Assembly: GCA_017550105.1 (NCBI GenBank)
Contig: JAFYLQ010000017.1
Span: 17,407-81,406, forward strand
Direction: 5' to 3'
DNA from: Clostridia bacterium
GTDB lineage: Bacteria; Bacillota; Clostridia; Oscillospirales; Acutalibacteraceae
DNA length: 64,000 nt
Position 1 is the stretch's first letter; every line of letters starts with the position of its first letter. Both the position numbers and the translations under genes were made by a program. Below are positions 19,262 through 26,926 of the stretch, piece by piece. The notes under the pieces were generated by a model, which worked only from the letters and a program-made list of their open reading frames with translations, searched no databases and was not told the origin of the DNA.

Positions 19262-20038
19262 TTATTTGCCGTAATTCATATCCGCAAGGACCTTCTGTAA
19301 TCGGTCAGGACGACGTGTCGTAATGTTGTCGGGTTCAAATGACAAAACCTTGTAAATATCCTTAAAATCATTTACAGTCCATATAGACACAAGCAAGCCG
19401 TTTTGGTGGAAAATCTCCACAAGCTCCTTTGTTGCATTGTCTTTATTGAGGTTAATGCCTATTGCGCCGCAATCCTTAACCTTATTAACAAGTGATAAAA
19501 GATATTCGTCAGTCTGCTTTCTTTTAGGAAGCACGGAAACGTTAAGATAGTAGTCTATATCGGGGCAATCCTCCTTAACCCTCGCTACGTCCTCCTCGTT
19601 TATACCTGTAAAAAATATTCTGTCCTTTACACCGGTTTTTTCAGCGGCTTCACCTACAGTGTAAAGGTGTTCAACACTTTTTATATCAACGTTAACCCTT
19701 AAGCCCTCATATTCCTTGACTTTAAGAAAGGCTTTTTCAAGGCTTATTTCCTTACCATTGGGCTTGTCGTGTGCGAGTACGGGATTACCCTTGTAATAAC
19801 GCACGTCAAATTCTACAATATCCGCACCATACAAAACACCTGTTTCAATGGCCTCTAACGAGTTATCCTTAGTGTCCACACAGCCGGTATGGGCAGTATA
19901 TGTAAACCCATCAACAAATTCAATCGCATCAACTTTATGCTTTACGAAGCCAAAACACATTGCAAAAATCACTCCTACACTTAATAAAACTATTGTTAGC
20001 CGATGCACAAATCTGCCCTTTTTCTTATGATATTTCAT
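19262..20038 (-). CDS. Membrane-anchored glycerophosphodiester phosphodiesterase-like protein
   Basis: 258 residues from the ATG at 20038 (AGAGG 6 nt upstream; it lies downstream of the promoter, which excludes in-frame starts at 20110-20060). N-terminal membrane anchor (about 10-32), then a GDPD barrel. The canonical HRG...PENT block reads 'AHTGCVDTKDNS', keeping the catalytic His but changing Arg to Thr and Glu to Asp. 'EFDVRYYKGNPVLAHD' keeps the metal ligands and second His. Probably an external phosphodiesterase on glycerophosphodiesters or teichoic-acid-like polymers, with unusual active-site details. First gene of an operon with GH35 and a sugar carrier. Confidence 0.83.
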   Translation of the reverse strand: MKYHKKKGRFVHRLTIVLLSVGVIFAMCFGFVKHKVDAIEFVDGFTYTAHTGCVDTKDNSLEAIETGVLYGADIVEFDVRYYKGNPVLAHDKPNGKEISLEKAFLKVKEYEGLRVNVDIKSVEHLYTVGEAAEKTGVKDRIFFTGINEEDVARVKEDCPDIDYYLNVSVLPKRKQTDEYLLSLVNKVKDCGAIGINLNKDNATKELVEIFHQNGLLVSIWTVNDFKDIYKVLSFEPDNITTRRPDRLQKVLADMNYGK

Positions 20039-20069
20039 TTTTCGCCTCTTCGCAAATAACATTAAGATA

Positions 20070-20098
20070 ATTATACCTTTTTTCATTAAGAAAAACAA
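20070..20098 (-). promoter_or_regulatory. Promoter of the GDPD-GH35-MFS operon
   Basis: Minus strand TTGTTT (20098-20093), 17 nt, consensus TATAAT (20075-20070), 32 nt before the start at 20038. Confidence 0.6.
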
Positions 20099-20110
20099 AC
20101 AAAATTTCAA

Positions 20111-20160
20111 AAAACGGCAAGAACAACAAAGCGTAATACATTTATTTGTTGCTCTTGCCG
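20111..20160 (-). terminator. Terminator-like hairpin upstream of the GDPD promoter
   Basis: 16-bp stem with one mismatch (20115-20130 with 20145-20160) and a T-run on the minus strand. No minus gene ends here; it may insulate the GDPD promoter. Confidence 0.5.
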
Positions 20161-20224
20161 AAAAAATCTGTTTTAGTATTGAAAAAACAACCGAAAACTG
20201 ATATTTTTATAAACGGTGATATAA

Positions 20225-20761
20225 ATGAAAAACGAAAAAATGAAAAAAATTGCTCTTACTGCAATGTTTTTGGGCATAGGTCTTGTGCTTCCTTTTCTGA
20301 CGGCACAAATTCCGCAAATAGGTGAACGGTTATTGCCCTTGCACATACCCGTATTTCTGTGCAGTTTAATCTGCGGTTGGCAATACGGCGCCGTGTGCGG
20401 TCTGATTCTTCCCCTTTTACGCTCTTTAATTTTCGGTATGCCCGAGTTATACCCGTCGGCATTCTCTATGGCATTTGAGTTACCCGCTTACGCCATTATC
20501 TGCGGCCTTATATACCTCTGCTTCAAAAAGAAAAATCTTCTTGCAATATACGTTTCGCTTGTGGGTGCTATGCTGGGTGGTCGTGTTGTTTACGCTATAG
20601 TTCAGGCTTTTATTTTAGGACTCGGCGAAAACGGATTAACTCTTTCAATATTTATAACAAAGGCTTTTGTAAATCCCTTGCCGGGTATTATCCTGCAGTT
20701 GATACTAATTCCTTCAATTGTGTTCACGTTGAATAAAATGAAAAACAAGCTATTAAAATAA
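20225..20761 (+). CDS. ECF transporter S component
   Basis: 178 residues with about six membrane segments and the N-terminal helix-1 pattern 'KKIALTAMFLGIGLVLPF' of S components, then 'LPLHIPVFLCSLICGWQYGA', which resembles the family of unknown-substrate S subunits near vitamin carriers. It would bind one micronutrient and work with a shared EcfAAT module encoded elsewhere. No riboswitch is visible in the short upstream region (20161-20224), so the substrate is not indicated. Weak ribosome site GGTGA close to the ATG. Confidence 0.85.
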   Translation: MKNEKMKKIALTAMFLGIGLVLPFLTAQIPQIGERLLPLHIPVFLCSLICGWQYGAVCGLILPLLRSLIFGMPELYPSAFSMAFELPAYAIICGLIYLCFKKKNLLAIYVSLVGAMLGGRVVYAIVQAFILGLGENGLTLSIFITKAFVNPLPGIILQLILIPSIVFTLNKMKNKLLK

Positions 20762-20772
20762 ACAAAAATATA

Positions 20773-20806
20773 AAGGCAGTGGTTTTCACCACTGCCTTAT
20801 TTTTAT
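20773..20806. terminator. Bidirectional intrinsic terminator
   Basis: Perfect 11-bp stem (20773-20783 with 20788-20798), TTTC loop, between the convergent S-component and ileS genes. Confidence 0.88.
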
Positions 20807-23800
20807 ACTCTTTCAACAGAGATAACAACGCTTTCGCCGTTGATATCCCATTTTTTTGCATTTTCGCCTTCGTCACCGAGTGCAATTGAATCAGAAAGAA
20901 CAACTGTTGAAATAGCTGCTTCATTCTTCTTTGCAATTTCAAAGAGCTTTTCGTTGCCTGTAAGGGTTACGTTGATTCTGTCCATAACGTTGAAGTCAGA
21001 ATCCTTACGCATTGTCTGAATCTTACTGATAAGCTCTTTTACGAAGCCTTCCTCAATAAGCTCGGGTGTAAGCTCTGTATCAAGTGCAACGGTTACACCT
21101 CTGTCAGAAACGGTGAACACGCCTTCCTTCTGCTTTGTTTCAAGAAGGATATCCTCGGGAGCAAGCTCAACGTCACCGCTTGCAAGGTTAAGCACAAGCT
21201 TACCCTCTGCATCAAGTGTTGCTTTAGCAGATGAATCAAGCTCTGCAAGTGCATTTCTGATTTCACCCAACTGCTTGCCGTACTTGGGACCAAGTGTGCG
21301 AAGCTGGGGCTTGAAGATGTATGAAACGAAGCTTGAGGCATCCTCAACGAAGTCAACGTTCTTAACGTTAAGCTCGTCACGGATAATGTCGATAAAGTAG
21401 CCTTCAACCTTCTTTTCGCTCTGAACGTACATTGTGCTTAAGGGCTGACGGTTCTTCATATTTGAGCCGTTTCTTGCAGCTCTGCCGAGAACAACGATAT
21501 CAACAACCTCATCCATATTCTTTTCAAGCTCAACGTCAATGCGGTTCTCCTGAACCTCGGGGAACATACAAAGATGTACGCTTTCGGGTGCGGTTTTGTC
21601 AACGTTGCAAACAAGGTTTCTGTAAATTGACTCTGCCATAAAGGGAATCATGGGTGCTGCTGCCTTTGCAGTTGTAACAAGGGCGGTGTAAAGAGTCATA
21701 TAAGCCGCTGTCTTATCCTCTGTTTCACCCTGTACCCAATATCTTTCTCTGCCGCGACGAACGTACCAGTTGCTCATTTCATCGGTGAATTCCTGAAGTG
21801 CCTTTGCAGCCTCGGGAATGCGATAGTTAGCAAGGTTTGTGTCTACAGTTTTCACCATGGAGTTAAGCTTTGAAAGAAGCCATTTATCCATTACTGTAAG
21901 CTTACAGTCGTCAAGATTATATTTTGTGGGGTCAAATTTATCAATATTTGCATAGAGCACGTAGAATGCATAGGTATTCCAGAGTGTGCCCATAAATTTA
22001 CGCTGACCTTCAACAACGGCTTTGCCGTGGAAACGGTTGGGAAGCCAAGGTGCTGAGTTTGTGTAGAAATACCAACGGATAGCGTCCGCACCGTAGCTCT
22101 GAAGTGCATCGAAGGGGTCAACTGCGTTACCCTTGGATTTACTCATCTTCTGACCGTTTTCGTCCTGAACGTGACCGAGAACGATAACGTTCTTGTAAGG
22201 AGCCTTGTTGAAAATAAGTGTTGAAATAGCAAGAAGTGAATAGAACCAACCACGGGTCTGGTCAACAGCCTCAGAAATGAAGTCTGCAGGGAACTGTGAC
22301 TCGAATAAGTCCTTGTTCTCAAAGGGATAGTGGTGCTGAGCAAAGGGCATTGCACCTGAGTCGAACCAACAGTCAATAACCTCGGGAACACGGTGCATTT
22401 CCTTACCGCATTCGGGACACTTAAGAGTTACCTTGTCGATGTAGGGACGGTGAAGCTCGATTTCATCGGGGCAATTGTCACTCATTGATTTAAGCTCTTC
22501 AATTGAACCGATTGAGTGACGGTGACCGCATTCACACTCCCAGATATTAAGGGGTGTACCCCAATAACGGTTACGTGAAATACCCCAGTCTTGAACGTTC
22601 TGGAGCCAGTCGCCGAAACGACCCTTACCGATGCTTTCGGGAATCCAGTTAATTGTGTTATTGTTTCTGATGAGGTCTTCCCTTACCTCGGTCATCTTAA
22701 TAAACCATGATTCTCTTGCGTAGTAAATAAGGGGTGTATTACATCTCCAGCAATGGGGATATTCGTGCTCGAATTTGGGTGCATCGAAAAGAAGACCCGC
22801 TTTTTCAAGATCGATAAGAACGAACTTGTCTGCATCCTTAACAAATGTACCTGCATAGGGTGTGGGCTCTGCCATTTCGCCCTTGCCGTCAACAAGCTGA
22901 ACGAAGGGAAGGTCATATCTTCTGCCGACCTTTGCGTCGTCCTCACCGAATGCGGGTGCAATGTGAACGATACCTGTACCGTCAGTCATTGTAACGTAGG
23001 GGTCAGCAGTGATGAAGAAGCCTTTTTTGTTCTGCTTGTCGCAGATGGGCTTAACGTAGTCGAAAAGGGGCTCGTATTCTTTATATTCAAGGTCAATACC
23101 CTTGAAGCTTTCAAGAACCTCGTAAGCAGGTGTGTCCTCAGTTGCAAATTTGCCGAGAACCTTGTCAAGAAGAGCCTCTGCCATATAGTAGGTCATACCG
23201 TCAGCGGCTTTAACCTTGCAGTAAACATCAGCGGGGTTTACACAAAGTGCAACGTTTGAGGGAAGTGTCCAGGGAGTTGTGGTCCATGCAAGGAAGAATG
23301 CATCCTCGCCTGTAACCCTGAAGCGAACAACTGCGGAACGCTCTTTAACAGTTTTATAGCCCTGAGCAACCTCGTGTGATGAAAGAGGTGTACCGCAACG
23401 GGGGCAATAAGGAACAATCTTGAAGCCCTTGTAAAGAAGATTTTTTTCGTAAATCTGCTTTAATGCCCACCACTCGGATTCGATGAAATCATTGTGATAG
23501 GTTACGTAGGGCTTATCCATATCTGCCCAGAAGCCAACAGTAAATGAGAAATCCTCCCACATACCCTTGTACTTCCAAACACTTTCCTTACAATGGTCAA
23601 TAAAGGGTTCAAGACCGTATTCTTCAATCTGCTCCTTACCGTCAAGACCAAGAAGCTTTTCAACCTCAAGCTCAACGGGAAGACCGTGGGTATCCCAACC
23701 TGCTTTTCTGGGTACCATACAACCCTTCATTGTGCGGTAACGGGGAATCATATCCTTGATAACACGTGTTAAAACGTGACCGATATGGGGCTTGCCGTTA

Positions 23801-23949
23801 GCCGTGGGGGGGCCGTCATAGAAAACGTAGGGAGTACCGTCTTTTCTTTCCTCGATACTTTTTTCGAATATTTTTTCGTCACGCCAGAATTTTTCAATTT
23901 TCTTTTCCTGCTCGACGAAATTAACGTTGGGGGAAATAGGTTCGTACAT
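20803..23949 (-). CDS. ileS: Isoleucine-tRNA ligase
   Basis: 1048 residues from the ATG at 23949 (GGAGG 7 nt upstream; an in-frame ATG at 23970 precedes that site). Class I synthetase with 'PPTANGKPHIGHVLTRVIKD' (HIGH), editing-domain blocks, 'WFDSGAMPFAQHH', and 'GQKMSKSKGNAVDP' (KMSKS, about 604). The long C-terminal region lacks the zinc-binding end of the E. coli type and fits the eukaryote-like IleS2 branch by length and by 'FWRDEKIFEKS' near the start. A T-box leader with an Ile codon lies upstream. A repeat element lies between leader and start codon. Confidence 0.95.
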   Translation of the reverse strand: MYEPISPNVNFVEQEKKIEKFWRDEKIFEKSIEERKDGTPYVFYDGPPTANGKPHIGHVLTRVIKDMIPRYRTMKGCMVPRKAGWDTHGLPVELEVEKLLGLDGKEQIEEYGLEPFIDHCKESVWKYKGMWEDFSFTVGFWADMDKPYVTYHNDFIESEWWALKQIYEKNLLYKGFKIVPYCPRCGTPLSSHEVAQGYKTVKERSAVVRFRVTGEDAFFLAWTTTPWTLPSNVALCVNPADVYCKVKAADGMTYYMAEALLDKVLGKFATEDTPAYEVLESFKGIDLEYKEYEPLFDYVKPICDKQNKKGFFITADPYVTMTDGTGIVHIAPAFGEDDAKVGRRYDLPFVQLVDGKGEMAEPTPYAGTFVKDADKFVLIDLEKAGLLFDAPKFEHEYPHCWRCNTPLIYYARESWFIKMTEVREDLIRNNNTINWIPESIGKGRFGDWLQNVQDWGISRNRYWGTPLNIWECECGHRHSIGSIEELKSMSDNCPDEIELHRPYIDKVTLKCPECGKEMHRVPEVIDCWFDSGAMPFAQHHYPFENKDLFESQFPADFISEAVDQTRGWFYSLLAISTLIFNKAPYKNVIVLGHVQDENGQKMSKSKGNAVDPFDALQSYGADAIRWYFYTNSAPWLPNRFHGKAVVEGQRKFMGTLWNTYAFYVLYANIDKFDPTKYNLDDCKLTVMDKWLLSKLNSMVKTVDTNLANYRIPEAAKALQEFTDEMSNWYVRRGRERYWVQGETEDKTAAYMTLYTALVTTAKAAAPMIPFMAESIYRNLVCNVDKTAPESVHLCMFPEVQENRIDVELEKNMDEVVDIVVLGRAARNGSNMKNRQPLSTMYVQSEKKVEGYFIDIIRDELNVKNVDFVEDASSFVSYIFKPQLRTLGPKYGKQLGEIRNALAELDSSAKATLDAEGKLVLNLASGDVELAPEDILLETKQKEGVFTVSDRGVTVALDTELTPELIEEGFVKELISKIQTMRKDSDFNVMDRINVTLTGNEKLFEIAKKNEAAISTVVLSDSIALGDEGENAKKWDINGESVVISVERV

Positions 23950-24000
23950 TTCTTTACCTCCAAATTTCAAATTTATATCATTATGAAAATAAATAACAAA

Positions 24001-24150
24001 ACAATTCGTAATTCATAATGCGTAATTCGTAATTATTGGGGCGCGAAAATGCGCCATAGAAGTAATAGTGGCATAAACAACATATTCTTATTAATGCTGC
24101 ACGCAGTGCCCGATAATTATGCATTACGAATTAAGCATTACGCATTCAGT
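24001..24150. repeat. AT-rich inverted-repeat element between T-box and ileS
   Basis: About 150 bp with imperfect inverted ends (24003-24042 against 24106-24147, built from AATTCGTAATTC/AATGCGTAATGC units) and small GC hairpins inside (GCGC-GAAAAT-GCGC). Similar AT-rich units recur at 54013-54046, 62312-62335 and 63762-63795. No coding potential. It lies inside the transcribed leader of ileS, after the T-box terminator. Confidence 0.7.
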
Positions 24151-24169
24151 AAATTGACTTTATTCTAAA

Positions 24170-24411
24170 ACAAAAAACAAAAGCTTCGCCCTGTATACAG
24201 GACAAAGACTTGCTTTGTTAACCACCTATAATACAAGCGTACCGTCATACGCCGACCCGTTAACGGCGGTCAACCGGAGAGGCTTACTGTTACTTCAACC
24301 CTCGGCTCGGGAGTGATGTTCGACATCCTTAGTTCATATCGGGCTTGCACCGTCCCCGACTCGCTTAAAATCCCCAAAGAGCTACTGTCTCCGTCAAAGC
24401 TTTTTCATACA
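24170..24411 (-). promoter_or_regulatory. T-box leader of ileS (isoleucine specifier)
   Basis: On the minus strand: a Stem I with GGAGACAGTA near its base, distal GGGGACGGTGCAAGCCCG, and the specifier segment 'GAACATCACTC', which offers ATC (Ile). The T-box core AGGTGGTTAAC lies at 24227-24217, pairing with the tRNA acceptor end. A terminator follows (10-bp stem, 24198-24207 with 24184-24193, then T-runs). Uncharged tRNA-Ile should favour the antiterminator and allow ileS transcription. The ATC specifier agrees with the downstream gene. Confidence 0.92.
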
Positions 24412-24417
24412 GAAGTT

Positions 24418-24446
24418 ATAATACCACTAAAATACAAATAATGCAA
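24418..24446 (-). promoter_or_regulatory. Promoter of the ileS T-box transcript
   Basis: Minus strand TTGCAT (24446-24441), 17 nt, TATTAT (24423-24418), immediately before Stem I. Confidence 0.7.
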
Positions 24447-24490
24447 GTGTTTTATTTGCTTATATTTATTATAAAAACTAAACTTTAATC

Positions 24491-24519
24491 TTTACATCAA
24501 GCAAATATTAGGGTATAAT
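24491..24519 (+). promoter_or_regulatory. Promoter of prfB
   Basis: TTTACA (24491-24496), 17 nt, TATAAT (24514-24519), about 85 nt before the prfB start. It is divergent from the ileS promoter. Confidence 0.65.
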
Positions 24520-24608
24520 GATTATTTGTAAAAATATGTATTAAAGGTGTTATTATGCGTTAATAAACAAATCTGACCCAAACACTTTACATTGAAAGGA
24601 AAATATAT

Positions 24609-25715
24609 ATGCTTCAGTTTGAAGAATTAAGACTTGAACTTCAGTCATACGAGGACAAGCTCACCGACCTTGCAGAGGCTCTTGGCCTTTCAAAAATGAT
24701 TGACGAGGTAGCAGAGCTTGAAGCCGAAAGTGCAAAAGACGGCTTCTGGGATGATATTCAGCGTTCACAGAAGCTTACTCAGCACATGGCTTCACTTAAA
24801 AACAAAATCAAGGCTTACGAGGACTTAAAGGCATCCTTTGAGGATACCCTTACACTCATTGAGCTTGCCAACGAGGAAGAGGACGAAAGCCTTTTCGACG
24901 AGTGTCGCGGCAGTGTTGATGCCTTCATTTCATCCCTTGATGCAATGACCCTCTCAACACTTCTTACAGGTGAATACGACAAAAACAACGCCATTCTCAC
25001 CTTCCACGCAGGTGCAGGCGGAACAGAGGCTCAGGACTGGGCTCAGATGCTTTTCCGTATGTACAACCGTTGGGGTGAACGTCACGGCTTTAAAGTTTCA
25101 ACTCTTGACTACCTTGACGGCGACGAAGCAGGTCTTAAATCTGCGGTTATTCTTATTGAGGGCGAAAACGCTTACGGCTATATGAAGAGCGAAAGCGGTA
25201 TTCACAGACTTGTTCGTGTTTCACCCTTCGACGCTTCAGGCAGAAGACACACCTCATTCGCATCCCTTGAGGTTATGCCCGAAATCGACGACAGTATTGA
25301 GGTTGAAATCGCTCCCGAAGACATTAAAATGGACGTTTACCGTTCATCGGGTGCAGGCGGTCAGAAGGTTAACAAAACTTCATCTGCAGTTCGTCTTACA
25401 CATATTCCCACAGGTATCGTATGCTCCTGTCAGGTTGAAAGAAGCCAGCATCAGAACCGTGAGGTTGCTATGCGTATGCTTAAATCAAAGCTTATTGAAA
25501 TCAAAGAGCGTGAGCACCTTGACAAAATCAGTGATATCAAGGGTGTTCAGAAGGAAATTGCATGGGGTAGCCAGATTCGTTCATACGTATTTATGCCCTA
25601 TACCCTTGCAAAGGACCACAGAACAAGCTTTGAAAACGGTAACATCAATGCAGTTATGGACGGCGATATCGACGGTTTCATAAATGCATACCTTAAAATG
25701 CAGGCAAATCAGTAA
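24609..25715 (+). CDS. prfB: Peptide chain release factor 2
   Basis: 368 residues, standard for RF2. Domain 2 carries the SPF stop-codon motif ('VRVSPFDASGRRHTS', about 207) and domain 3 the catalytic GGQ ('RSSGAGGQKVNKTSS', about 248). It releases peptides at UGA and UAA codons. The whole protein is in one frame from the ATG; the usual in-frame UGA with upstream Shine-Dalgarno that drives +1 frameshifting in many prfB genes is absent. The stop codon overlaps the next start by one base (TAATG), so malic enzyme is translationally coupled. Confidence 0.95.
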   Translation: MLQFEELRLELQSYEDKLTDLAEALGLSKMIDEVAELEAESAKDGFWDDIQRSQKLTQHMASLKNKIKAYEDLKASFEDTLTLIELANEEEDESLFDECRGSVDAFISSLDAMTLSTLLTGEYDKNNAILTFHAGAGGTEAQDWAQMLFRMYNRWGERHGFKVSTLDYLDGDEAGLKSAVILIEGENAYGYMKSESGIHRLVRVSPFDASGRRHTSFASLEVMPEIDDSIEVEIAPEDIKMDVYRSSGAGGQKVNKTSSAVRLTHIPTGIVCSCQVERSQHQNREVAMRMLKSKLIEIKEREHLDKISDIKGVQKEIAWGSQIRSYVFMPYTLAKDHRTSFENGNINAVMDGDIDGFINAYLKMQANQ

Positions 25716-26884
25716 TGGATATACGTGAAGAATCTTTAAAAAAGCATTACGAGTGGAACGGCAAAATCGAGGTTGTTGCCCGTTGCCCCGTTGACACTCG
25801 TGAAGATATGTCCTTAGCCTACACCCCCGGTGTTGCGGAGGCTTGTATGGTTATAAACGGCGACGTCAACAAATCCTTTGAATTAACCCGAAGAAACAAT
25901 CTTGTAGCCGTTGTTACCGACGGCACCGCAGTTTTAGGGCTCGGTGATATCGGACCCGAGGCAGGTATGCCCGTTATGGAGGGTAAATGTGCCCTGTTCA
26001 AAAAATTTGCGGACGTTGACGCCTTCCCCCTTTGTATAAAATCCAAGGACGTTGACGAAATTGTAAGAACAATTTATCTTCTTTCCGGTAGCTTCGGCGG
26101 AATTAACCTTGAGGATATTGCCGCACCCCGTTGTTTTGAAATCGAAAAAAAGCTCAAAGAGTGTTGCGATATTCCCATTTTCCACGATGACCAGCACGGC
26201 ACTGCAGTTGTGGTTCTTGCAGGTGTGATTAACGCACTTCGTGTTGTTGGCAAGAAAATAGAGGACGTTAAAATTGTTGTTAACGGTCTCGGTGCCGCAG
26301 GTACCGCCATTTCAAAAATGCTTATTGCCGCAGGGGCAAAAAACATGGTGCTTGTTGACAAGCGAGGCATTATTGACGAGAACGACACACTTTTAGGTGA
26401 GGAACGACAGAACCTTGCAAAAATCACCAACCCCGAAGCGCTTACGGGCACACTTGACGTTGCAATGAAAAATGCGGACGTTTTCGTGGGTGTTTCCGCA
26501 CCGGGTATTGTGACCAAGGAAATGGTTAAATCAATGAACTCCGATGCAATAGTTTTTGCAATGGCAAACCCCACTCCCGAAATTATGCCCGATAAAGCCA
26601 AAAATGCAGGGGCACGTGTTGTGGGTACGGGTCGCTCGGATTTCCCCAATCAGATTAATAACGTACTCGTTTTCCCCGGTATATTCCGCGGAGCCCTTGA
26701 TTGCGGTGCTACGGATATTACGGAGGGAATGAAGCTTGCGGCGGCTTACGCTCTTGCAAATCATATTCCCGCAAACGAGCTGAACGTTGAAAATATTATC
26801 CCCTCCGCCCTCGACAGAAGTGTTGCCTTTGAGGTAGCGGAAGCCGTAAAAAAAGCCGCCATCGAAAGCGGCGCAACAAGATAA
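25715..26884 (+). CDS. Malic enzyme (oxaloacetate-decarboxylating, short form)
   Basis: 389 residues, the short bacterial form without the phosphotransacetylase-like tail. Blocks '[14 protein letters not shown]', '[21 protein letters not shown]', '[18 protein letters not shown]' (metal-binding Asp pair) and the Rossmann '[16 protein letters not shown]'. It converts malate to pyruvate and CO2 with NAD(P)+; cofactor preference cannot be read safely. Co-transcribed with prfB. Confidence 0.93.
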   Translation: MDIREESLKKHYEWNGKIEVVARCPVDTREDMSLAYTPGVAEACMVINGDVNKSFELTRRNNLVAVVTDGTAVLGLGDIGPEAGMPVMEGKCALFKKFADVDAFPLCIKSKDVDEIVRTIYLLSGSFGGINLEDIAAPRCFEIEKKLKECCDIPIFHDDQHGTAVVVLAGVINALRVVGKKIEDVKIVVNGLGAAGTAISKMLIAAGAKNMVLVDKRGIIDENDTLLGEERQNLAKITNPEALTGTLDVAMKNADVFVGVSAPGIVTKEMVKSMNSDAIVFAMANPTPEIMPDKAKNAGARVVGTGRSDFPNQINNVLVFPGIFRGALDCGATDITEGMKLAAAYALANHIPANELNVENIIPSALDRSVAFEVAEAVKKAAIESGATR

Positions 26885-26892
26885 AAGATTAA

Positions 26893-26926
26893 CCCTCTCA
26901 ACCAAATTGTTGAGAGGGCTATTTTT
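26893..26926. terminator. Bidirectional intrinsic terminator
   Basis: Perfect 10-bp stem (26893-26902 with 26909-26918), 6-nt loop, T-rich tail, between convergent malic enzyme and GH78 genes. Confidence 0.85.

Noticed and set aside
22753-23259. 168-codon open frame antisense to ileS
   Set aside because: It lies wholly inside the conserved editing region of ileS and has no ribosome site or recognisable domain.
24609-24700. Programmed +1 frameshift in prfB
   Set aside because: No in-frame UGA occurs in the first 40 codons and the frame is continuous.
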